From: Micromussa lordhowensis
Taxonomy: Eukaryota > Cnidaria > Anthozoa > Scleractinia > Lobophylliidae
Direction of reading: 5' to 3'
Assembly (NCBI GenBank): GCA_964020085.1
Contig: OZ026597.1
Location: forward strand, 1,139,813 to 1,203,812
Length of the DNA: 64,000 bases
Positions 1 to 12,000 of this stretch are shown here, piece after piece. The notes beneath the pieces were generated by a model. The model made no database searches and was not told where the DNA came from. It saw nothing but the letters and a program-made list of their open reading frames with translations. The position numbers were made by a program, and so were the translations under genes. Each line of letters opens with the position of its first letter. Positions within the stretch are counted from its first letter, which is position 1.

Positions 1-68
1 ATACCCTCCGGCGTAGTTAATACACTGACCGTTGGCACAGACGCCCTGGGACTGACACTCATCAATGT
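1..68 (-). CDS. FBN: Fibrillin exon 15, partial (cut by window edge)
   Basis: Starts after ccag with DIDEC and carries CANGQCINY; the rest of the EGF lies outside the window. Confidence 0.88.
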
Positions 69-3000
69 CTGGAAAATAACACGTGACAATCAACGACAAC
101 GCGTTAGAGGTACAGTGAGGCACTGCTGATTATCGAAAGTTTTACAATTTCTGTATTATATTGGCAAATGCAACCAAAGATTAAAGCATTCTACAAAACA
201 AAACAGGACCAGTATTTTTGGGACAAAAGACAGGATTAAAAGAATGGAAGAGGATTATAGTTTGAATCAAATTTCTTGATTTAGTAACAGGAAGCCAAAA
301 ACTCAAAACTGTCATTCTGACCAAATTCAAAGTTAAATGTCTAAGTCATTAGTTTTTATTCTTTAGTTGATAATCCTTTCCTTCAATCACTTTTTGTTTT
401 TCTCTTTCTATTTAACAAAGCAAATTGAAAGAAAGCAAAAAAAAAGTTTACAACAAGCTATTGTATTCAGAGGGGGCATTTCCATTTGAAAGTCAGTAAT
501 TAACGAACAACGCGCTTGCTAACAATGTAGCGCTAATGACGCTTAGTATAACATCAAATAAATGAGATTCAAACTCAGTACCTTTACAAGTTCTCTTATC
601 AGATGTGAGTGTGTATCCGCGCCGGCACTGACATGTAAATCCTTCTCTTGTTCTGACACACACGCCGTTTTCACAGACACCTGACTCAGAGCATGGGTCC
701 ACACCTAAACCAGAAGAAAATTTAACGCCAAACGGCTGAGCAAACGTGTTAGTCGCCTACTGTACAAAACGTTTAGACAGCGTGGAGTAATTTATCTTGG
801 AAGATAAGTGGAGTTCGCCTTACTTCGGTCCCGTCCACATAACGCCAGAGAAATTTGAAAACATCGTTTTAACTGTGCGTCAAATGTTCTCCGTGCAAAC
901 TACGCGGGAGAAATTTGAAAATGCAATAATCATCGGTGATTTTGGATTTGTGTTTGAGGAAAACTCGGATAGGGAAATCACATGATTATCGTGATGCCAT
1001 CGTTTTCGAAAAGCTTCGTTTTCAAAACGTTTCCACTCCACGCTAAAACGCAAAGTCGACGTTTTCAAATTCCACCGGTTTGAAGAGCGTTTTTCGAAAA
1101 GCTCCGTTTTCGTGACAGATTAGTTTGTACAGAAGGCCTAACCGTAGAAATAACGCTGCGTTTCCAAATTTCTCCGGCGTATCGTGAACGGGGCATTCAA
1201 ATGATTCAAGGTCTCGTGTTATTGGTACGCCGAGGTTGTTGTTCTATACGGCATTTAACAGGAAGATGTAGAATTTAGCCCACGGTTTTTTTCTGAAAAT
1301 CGCCGGAGTGGACCGTTGCAGGCAATTTGAAGCCAGCTGAAAACAAAGCAGTCACATTTTGGATGGTCTTCGATTCACCGTCATATGCTGTAAAACAGCA
1401 ACATCGCAAACCATAACAAAACAACAACACTAATTTAAGAGTTAGTCAGGATCATAGATGTGACCTGACTTGTAAAAACAGGTAGAGGCAGGGTTTGTAA
1501 ACATTCTTTCGATGAAAGGGGTCTCCTTTACGCTCGTCACCGAAATCGTCGCGGTAATAAAGGAGAGATCTGAGTGTCCGTATTTCTATTAACGTTATTT
1601 AGTTTTAAGTCTATACTCGAGAGTAAAATATATAAATGACATATAAGTATAAAGAAAAATGACACGAGACCAACCTGTTGTGCAGCTCTTTTTATCAGAG
1701 GACATCTGGTACCCAGGATTGCACTCGCACCTGTAACTACCGTCTGTGTTGATACAGCGGCCATTCCTACATAGCAGTGAGTTAGCGGAACACTCGTCTA
1801 TATCTGAAAATATGAAACGCACAGAAATAAAATACCTTAAGAGTGACTAAAGGGGGTAAGTGTCTAAAGAAACTGAGGTGCTGCGTCGGTGGGGAGTATT
1901 ACAAGAATTTGGTTTTATCAACTGAGTTGATAATGTGAATTGGCCACCGTGAAGAGATTCGAAAGCTGACGTTTCGAGCGTTAGCCCTTCGTCGGACCGA
2001 ATCACAATGGCCAATTCTGGGGTGAGAAAAAAACAGATTATCTTAAGAGTGACTGTCGAGAGGCAGGCTAATTCAATGGGTGACATACATCGTAAGGATC
2101 TGCATTTTGAAACAAGCATTGCAGGAGTGACAAAATCATGCATGGGTTTCTAGGTTATGTTGACAGTGTTTGTCAACCTTTAATTTAGAAACGAGTTTTG
2201 TGTCTAAAACTAATAAATGTTTGTCCGAATCATGAACTTTACATCTCTGAAGACAGCCGGCTGAAAGTCTTAAATATTCAATAAATACATAATAAATAGG
2301 CTTATTGAATGAATATAAGAAATTATTTTCTTATATGTATAACTTTTCCTCTAAATGCTCATGGCCGGAGAAAAACCATGTAGACACTCAACGCGTCGCC
2401 GCTTCGAATTTTGGCGGGAAAAACGAAAAAGGCGCGAAAATTACTGTTGCTGGTCAAACTTACCAAGACATTTGTTGTCTCGTCCAAGTATGTATCCTTG
2501 GTTACACAAACACTGGAAACCGCTGGGTACGTTTATGCACCTCCCATTAGAGCATACATCCCCTTGCTTTTGACACTCGTCAACTACGAAATAATTTAAA
2601 CTTAAATTTGTCAAATTTCGCGACAAAAGAAGTAGAAGAAAATCAGGAAAGGGATGAAATAATTTAAAGGAAACTCATTTTTTACGATAACTGCAGAAAT
2701 TCTCGCGCGCTTATTGGCTAATTTTTATCGTCAATATGCGGACAGACACATGGATTTGAAATTCGTGCGACGCGTCAGCGAGCGAGAGCGGGCAATTCGA
2801 CCATTTGTTATCGTAAAAAACAAGTTTTTAATGAGTCTGTCCTGTTATTGAAAATGAATTTCGTCGTCACATTGTCAAAGTAGTCTGCGGCTACAGCTAC
2901 TTTGACAATGTGATGACGAAATTTATGATCAATAACAGGACAGACGCATGAAAAACTGACGTCAATGTGTTCAAATGTACGACAAAAAAGCTTTGAGAGC

Positions 3001-6000
3001 AGAGGTCATGCAGTAATGTTGACATTGAAAGCCGGAGAAAAGGTCGCTATTAGTCAGCAACAAAACGAACAATACAAACATGCGAGTAGGGTGTGTTCAA
3101 CAGGCATGCTAGTTTCTAACTCTGTTTTGCAATCTTGCACTGGTTAATTGCATTGCCGTGCGTTTAGTTATTTTTGTCAATCTCGTGTCTTCGTTATGTT
3201 ATAACAATTGTACAAACCTGGGGGCTTCTGAGTTGGTATGGAAACATTTGGACACAACGTTGTATATTCAGCTGAAAAGGAAAATAATATAAGCCCTACT
3301 TTAGTATAGGATATGCTCAAAGGGGAAAGCGTTGGATGACGACTATTCAACTTTGTGTTATATCTAAGGATGGTTGCGTTACCGCTGCTGGTCGCTTGAG
3401 TCCAAGTGTTTCTCGGAGGAAAAACAGCTAGCTTTTCTTTCAAGCATGTGTAAATGTCAAATCACAGTCTTGTCCATCAGAGGGCATAGGTTCTGTCTGT
3501 GGCGGGAAAAACGCGCTTGCTGTGATCGCGTGCAATTACGTGTTAGTCACGTGCTACTCACGTGTTCCTTGGTTGGGGCATCGTTCACAGAGAGGCCCCC
3601 ACCCTGCCGGCGTCTTGTCAGAACAACAGCAGTCATGCTTGGTCGTGTTCGTGGACGACTGATCAACACAGTAATTATTCACCACCCGTTGATAACAATA
3701 TCCGGAGTTTTTACCTGCAAATAAAGCACAACGTTAGAGATAACTCCTTGTTAGTTTGTGACAGACAAAACCCAGAAGCCATAGCCAAATAGACCCTTTT
3801 CATAAATGAGTGCCAACTATATATTATTTTGTTAGTATTAAAATTAGCCATACTAACCTCGTTTTAAACGAATTTTTCCTCTCAAACGAGGTTAGAAGAA
3901 TTTTAAATTGGCAGCCATTTATGAAAAGGGTCGATACGAGAGCCTAAACATTGGCAAAAAGCAATATAGTTCAATGCAGGTTTTAATCTGTGAAACTCGT
4001 GTTTGCTAATGCAGTGTGCTTTAATCCATTCCAAGACTACATCTCTTACGTATACAGAAGCTCTTGTCCTGATTCAGAATATATCCTTCCTGGCAAACAC
4101 ATCTAAAACTGCCCTCTGTATTCTCGCATCGGCCGTTTGCACAAATGCCGGGGATCTCGGTGCATTCATCTAAATCTGAAGAAAAAAGAGTACAAGAGAA
4201 TTCTTGGCATCAACTCTCGAAAAACAAGGTAACGAAACACTCAGATTACTGCCGGGAAAAAACAACAGTGTAAAGGAGTGTAAGATTGATGGAGGCGCGG
4301 CAGGGTAAGGCAGGGTAGTTTTATTAGTTAAAGGAGAACCTCGTATAGACAGAGAGGTATCCCTACGATTTACCTTTATTCGTACAATAGACCATTTCGA
4401 CGACGTCTCGCAAGCACTTTCCCTCTGGCCTTCCTTTTTTAAAAGATTGGCAAGTTTGGGGTTCCATAGTTTCAGGAGTTTGCAACGGGTTCTTATGAAA
4501 CTTCGTATATTTACTAAATTACATATGATAATAGATCTACGGCGGAGCATCGCACCGGTATCGCGGAGGTCACGAATCCCGTTGAAGCCCTGATCTTATT
4601 TTTTTTTCTTCTTCTTTCCAATTGCTTAAATTGGAAAATATACTGCGATGACCATTCTTTAATTTCAGTGTTTCTAAGAAGCAATGACAAAAAGAATAGA
4701 AAAAAGAGCGACTACGAAAAGGAAAATTAACACAGAATAAGGAAACAAACTTCAGAAACTTGCAGATTTTCTCAAGATACGCCATCCGCACCGAAGCTCC
4801 TTTTACTACGCTAAACAGACACACATTTCGAGTTTTACCAAGTTGTATTTCTTTTTTACAGGAAGATAACTGAACCTACCAACGCATTTCTGTGAGTCCG
4901 CGTCCAGCTTTTTTCCTGTGGGACATTCGCAGCGGTAACTCCCAACAGAGTTAATACATCGCCCGCCCGCACAGATCTTTGGGATGGCTTTACACTCATC
5001 AATGTCTAAAAGACATACAAAAGATTGCAGTTATTGCATTTTGGGTTGATTAATTTCGTCAATTAAATGAACTGTTTCTGCAAACAAGAATACAAACCTT
5101 GGCACGCTTTGCTGCGAAAATTTGGAAGAAATCCTCGGTCACAGGGCTCTGTAAGCAACGTAAAAAAACATTAGAGAAATATAAAGAAAAGTAAATGTTG
5201 CAAACTTGAGTCCAATTTGCAACTACTGGTAGGTGCGGGGATCAAATGGCTAGAGTGTACCACTCAAGAATTCAGGTGTGACCGTTTTACCTAAACTGCG
5301 TCATGTAGTTACTAGTAAAACACCTTTTTGTCAAGGCTCCACTCTCCGTTGGCAAATTGTTAGGGCCAAAGGCCGCGAGAGAGGGGGGGAGTCAGAGAGG
5401 CCAACGATGGACTAACCCCCTCCCCCCCCCCCAAGAAAGCTGAGTATGCAACACCTCTCTTTTAGGACTGAGAAGTCATACGTCAATCACTTTGTAAATC
5501 ATAATAGAAATTTAGAAAACAAGGCAAAAGTGTCCGTCAACTTATGAAATTTTGTAATCACTAAACGAACGTTATGTTGATATAAAATATGTTGATAAAA
5601 ATGCATTTTGTGTTTCTCAAAAAATTAACCGAGAGATTCCTTTGGGTCATTAAGAAGTTTATTAGTTAATAAGAGCGTATCGAGTGAGTTGTCTTACCGG
5701 GCTTAGCAGGACAGCGCTCGCATGGGTTCCCCCACGCTTGTCCAATAGTTGCACAGCACGTGAGTCTCGTGCAGACCACGCCCTGCAGCTGGTTATGACA
5801 CATTCGGTTTCTGACTTTGGTGTAACATGGACCAACTCTGTAATCTTCAACAAAACAAATTTAACGTTAGTATGGACTGTGAAGCTTTGTGGCTAAATAG
5901 CCGGTGCGCTGAGTTTGAGGCCTGGTCGGCGATATTGTTGGGGCGTTTTACCACGCGGAATTTTCACGAGTAACGCTTATAAAATGGGAGAATGGAAACT

Positions 6001-9000
6001 CCTCTAAACATCGCCCTGACAATCGTCGGGAGTAATTCAGCACGCGTTTTGACATACTTTTGCTGAGCGCTTGCCATAAAACAGATGCTTTCCGATATGC
6101 AGTAGCACTTTATCGCTAAATCTTCGTGGTAACCCTAAGTGGGACATGTTTCGAATTACAACAACACACCCAACATTTTACCTTGCTGACAGCGGTCTCC
6201 GGTGAACCCATAAAGACATGCGCACTTGTCTGGTCCAACACAGCGGCCACCGTTGAGACACTGTTCCTGGCAAATGGCTTTAGAAATCAAAAGCATTCTT
6301 CAGAATCATCACTTTTTACTGCCCAGTTCAAGGATTTGTAAAGCTTCTTTTAAAATATCGCGTCTGCGATGGACTAGAATCCCATCCAGACTAGCACAGG
6401 CATTTTTTCCTTGTCACTTCACGACAAGGTAGCCTTTGTAAATCCACCCCCACCCTCCCCTCCAAACGTCTGCCCGTTTCATTTTTTCTTCAGGGAGGGG
6501 AGGAAGAGGCGGATGTATTCAGGCTATAAAACGATGGGTCCAATGGGTCTGTCACTTTCGAAAGACTCCATAGTTTCACTTTTCTGTTTTTCTTGATTTT
6601 GTCTTTCAAGTAGCGAGGTCATACACAATATCGCTGCCTTTTGGACTTATCATTGACCATGCGTGAAGTTTATCATCAGCAACAGAAGATTGCACAACGA
6701 CATCAATATTTACTTACGTGACTCGCAAAACTTTCCACTGAATCCATTCCTACAGGTGCAGTTATCTTTGTTGCAAGTTCCACCATTGAAGCACAACACA
6801 CTACACTGATCCCCTAAACACGAAGACTTCTGTTAAACATTAAAACTACAAAAATTCACAGAGCCATTTGCGAAAGACGTTCAACGACATAGTACTACAT
6901 GAGTCAGTTGTGATTGCTGGAAAAAGCGAAAAGCACTCGAAGAGTTTTTTTTATTATTTATTTTTAACGGTAGTTGTCCGGCCTTATAGTTTTTTATAAC
7001 ATAGATAGGACCCTACGCGCGCTCTGATTGGTCAAAAACCCATGTTTTATCAGAGTATAAAACATAGAAAAAACGTGTTTTATTGTTTTGCGCGCGTAAA
7101 ATCTATATCATAAAGCAAATGAAGAAGCCTAATCCGTGTATTACACTGTGATAAAACACTCCGGAGATTGGAAAACACTCGAGAAATGTAGAACTACATT
7201 TCCCTCGAGTTCTCAAATGCCTGTTGTGTTTTATCACAGTGTAATACACGGCTTAGGCTTCTTTATTTGTTAAATATTAAATACGTTACTCACGTGATGT
7301 CTACGGAAGTACTATATATTGCCCATATGTATAGATAGTTTAAAATTTTATTCATGGGTGTTTCTCTAGTATGGTCACCTCAATCTCCTGTCTCTATAAT
7401 TTTTTTAATCACTTTTAGTAAAATGTAATAACCAAATAAATAAATGGAAGTAAATAAGTTAAAATCGGGTAACTAAACCATTATCTTTGTATCCTGACAA
7501 ACCCTTTCACAGACAATATATTTTTTTAGTGTTGTGGTATGCCAAACACTTAAATAAGTCGTTTTGACTCTTTTAAGTAAACAAAACAATTAACAAAGAC
7601 GAGTGGCTTTTGAAACAACCTTAAACCGCCTAAATAATGTGCACCATAGCGGCTATAGTGAATACATCGCTTTGTCTGTTGGTGTCACATACCTTGCGCC
7701 TGAACTCCGCTGCATGATGGACTGTAGGCGCCATTCGGACATCGACATACGCCGGGTCTAAAACACTCTCCAGTGCCGCAGCCATAACGGCACATAGCTG
7801 AAGCGAACAAGTACAAGATAATTGGCACACTTACACAAGATAGTAAAGGAACTCTTATTGAAGCCTTCGTCAGGAAAGGTCGTTAAAACGCCTTCTTGTT
7901 ACAAACTGAGGCTTCAGTGCACACTGTCCCGGAGAAGTTTGAAAACGGAGCTTTATCGGTCTTTCACGGTTAGATCTACCGTCCAAACTAATCCGTCACG
8001 AAAACGGAGCTTTTCGAAAACGCTCTTCAAACCGGAGGAATTTGAAAACGCCGGGTCTGCGTTTCCGTGTGAACGGAAAACATTTTGAAAACGGAGCTTT
8101 TAAAAAGCGATGACACCAAGATAATATGTGATTTCCCTGCCCGAGTTTTCTTCAGACACAAATCCAAAATGACCGGTGATTGTTGCGTTTTCAAATTTCT
8201 CCGACGTAGTTTGGACGGAAAACATTTAATGCGTCAGTTTCGGAGTGAAAACTCCGTTTTCAAATCGCAGGCTATGTGGACAGGGCTTTATTCCCCGGGT
8301 TTATTCCCAACTTTACTGTGACTAAATGCGCGACTTTTTCTCACGATTTTCATGGCATATCGCCATAAAAACGTGGCTTACGGTACAAAATGCCTTTCTT
8401 TGTCAGTAACAATGAAACTAAACCAAAAAAGCTGCGAGGAAAAACAGAAACAATGTAATATGATCCCATGGTCTTTTACGGGCTGCTTCAGATCGACTGT
8501 GCGCTCCTGGCAAGGAGACTGCATTCAGCTGTCTTCATTTAAAGGCACGTGTTTATGTATTTGTTTTACTGAAACTTAGTGTGTCAAGACATTTCTGAAA
8601 TATGATTTCAAGAGGCTTGATTAATTAAAAAGGTAATTGTATTTAGTTACGAAAGACACGCCTGCAAAGATTAAAATTTAAGATAATCGCATATGACCTT
8701 TGAAAATGTCTGGGCAACGGGCGAGAGGTGCTTCCGTTTCAAAACTTAAGTATGTCATTAGAAAATGACAAGTCCAAATTCATTATGGCAATTAAATCAA
8801 GAGGTGGACTTCATTATCAAGCTGAAATGGCGAGTATCTGCGGAAAGTGACCTTGGATAGAAACATTTGCGACTCATTTTTTACACCTGAACTTTTTTCT
8901 AGTTGCAGTAATCAAAGAAAGCGACTTTAGAAACTGTTCATGTTATCTGCCATCAAAATGCCATAATTTATCTGGAAAAATTGTTTGTATTTATTCAGTG

Positions 9001-12000
9001 GCCTAAAGGGCATATTCTATCGCAGTGTTTGCTGACGTGAGAGCTGGGGAAGTTGCATTGTTAGAAAAGAAATTTAGATAGGTGCTTTTTGAAAAGTGGT
9101 CAGGATTTTAAAGCCGGACAAGTTTTCACTGCTCTTGGTCTTTGAAATAACCACTGGTGATAGCAATTTTACCCTATTGTTCTAGTTCTAATCTCTTTTA
9201 CAAGAATATTGAAGCTGAAATTGGCGACATCTTAACAATATGTCCCAAGGCTTAGTTTTCAAAATAACATTTTTTGTGTGTGTTGATAGAAAATAGAATG
9301 CACTTAAAATCGTAAACTTTATTTTTAATTCCGGCCAAGTGTCGGCTTGCGTACGGGCTGTAACACGTGCGCAATGTAACACGATACAGACACCAGACAG
9401 TTGCAATTGATAGTTCAATTCCTGGTCACATCCGTTTTATACTGAAACACATGTACTAAACTTTGTAATCTGAAAATGCACAGAAGAATATTTTCAGCAC
9501 AAAGTCGGCAGAAAATTAAGAATATCCAGCTTGGGCATATGAAATTTACATACTCATATATAAAAAAAGATTGTGCCGCAAAAGCTTATCAGACACCTTA
9601 TTTGCTGACCTGTAGGTAAATAAAAGCCGCAGCTGCGCACGTGATAACGACCACGCCCAACAAAAAGTTGAAACAGCTTTCAACGATTTCTTATATGCTG
9701 CAGAAGAGGAAAACTTGCATTCCAAATTTCGCGCGCTTTTCATTTTTCGCTCTTCATTTTACAACTAGAAACAGCTAAAGGCAAGTTTAAAGCTACATGC
9801 TAGCTCTAATTTGTAACATGCGCGAGTGACACTTGCAAAACAAAAATTGCAAGAAGCCTGGCTGTGAAAATTGATTCGCCAACTGCATGTAACCGTCTAT
9901 ATCTTAGGTAAGTGGATCGTCGTACGATCGAAGTATACTCTTTCAACAAGGATACCTAATTCTAAACAATGAATTTACTTTAATACCTTAATGTGGTACA
10001 TCTAAAAATGTTAGCGCGGATACCTCAAACGACAACGATTTAACAGCTTCTTTCCGAACTCAACAAAACCACACGATGCAAAACAATAACTCCACAAGCT
10101 GAAGCGCCTTGCAGAAATAAGCGAAACGCTCTCTGGTTTAAGCTCAGTGATTATCCATTAAGCGCAAATCCTTAATCGCATCAGGAGAGATATAACAAGA
10201 GGGATATAACTGGATGACCTCTTGAATTCCTTGCGAACTTTTGATTTGAACTACAAGAAAGTTTGAAAACGTGATTCCAACGAACGGTTCTCTCTTAAAG
10301 AATATTAGGTCTTAATAACAGAATTCTACTAAGAGACATGAGAAAGGTCACGTTCGACTAAGATATTTCAGACTTAAGTGGAAAAAAATGACTGTAGTAC
10401 GTTAAGTTACCTGCGCCAGACCGAAAACTTGGAACTTCTCCAAGGTATGATAATTATGAGAATTGCTGACAGTTATTAAATAACTCTCGTTGATAATACT
10501 GAAAAGATGTCTGACTTGCTGTTCAATGACAAATTTTTACAATATGATAGTCTTGCAATGAGATGATATTCAAACAAAGAGTTCATGCTGAACTTAACAG
10601 ATTGACACGAAAGGAAAGAAGATAAGGAAGCGATTATGAGTTATCTCTGTTCATGTTCTAAGCCTTGAAATTGTTAAAAGAAAATCTGAAGAAAATAATG
10701 AAAATTGCTTCCATATGGACAGGAGCCGGCTCCTGATATGGAATTATATTATTGGCAACTATTCGATTTTTAAGAGAATTGCCACAGGCTTTCCTATAGA
10801 GGCATTACGTCTTGCGGGAATTCATTTGGTCAACTTTAAAATTATGATGACGGGGGGATGCATCAGTCTCATAGTACTGACCTATACCACCCCACATCCC
10901 AGAGTCGTCCTTTTGAATTGCATACTTACTCCAAACCGTACAAAGATCTAAAATTTGGCCCTAAATTCCTTTGATCCTTACTCTGTCAGCTCCATAAAAG
11001 TCGATTCCACAACAGACCAAAATAAACTCAATCCTTGGTCGTCAATGGCCCTTACAGAGCCCCCATTCAAAACTACAAGATCGCAAGGTAATTCACCAGA
11101 AGGCTGATCTGTTATTAAATTTAACCCTTGAAGCGAAAACTGAGTGTAATTTTTCCCAGGTAGGTCCACTATCATGTTTCTTCTGAACTATAAACCCCGC
11201 TATCTCGAAGTCTTAAGGGGAAAAGAATAAAGTTCGAGATGTCGCTTGACTGGTCGTAGAGTAATTATGCGAGCATTCAAATGTACCTTAATTATTATTT
11301 ACCAACTCCCGATTTGAAGCAAGGCGGTGTACGCGCAAAGAACCACTGCTATCGCGGTTTTTATGGAATTCAAAATAAATTGAATTACAAGGTGTGAGAG
11401 AGTGATTTTCCAAAACAGGAAAAGAACTGCTTCAGGGTAAACCGCATACAAAAGAAAAAACCTGGCTGGGAAAATCGCGCGGAGAGATGTTTAGCGAAGG
11501 AAACAACGTTCTGCTCTCACAACAAGACACTGACAAACTCCGATACTCTTTTAGCTTACTTATAGTGCAGATAAAAACAACTTGGCGAGGAATAGAACTT
11601 ACTATCACCACTTTTAATTCGGTGTAGAGAAGTCTTATTTGCCTAAGAAAATTTTCTACAGACAATTAATACAACTAAGCTGTAAAAATACTTACGCACG
11701 ATACAGAGGCCCACAGAAGGTCTTCGTTGCCAGCCCGGACAGCAATAGGGATTGATTCGTCCGCCACATACATTTGGCCTGGTGAAATCATCAAAACATC
11801 ACACTATGTCAGTGATATAGAGCCATAAGGTAGGAGATCAATCGACAGTTGGTGAAGTCAATTAACGTGATTCCACACGGGAACAAAAAAATCTGTCATT
11901 TTATGCACAGCATGAATTGAGCTTTGATAAAGAAAAAATTACTTGTAAGCGAGTTAAGACGATCGACAATGGATGAAATCTTGACCTGGTTGCGCTCCGA

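Noticed and set aside
4170..4550. 126-codon minus-strand ORF extending from the fibrillin exon 9 region
   Set aside because: Runs through intron sequence in another frame from the EGF exon; no domain.
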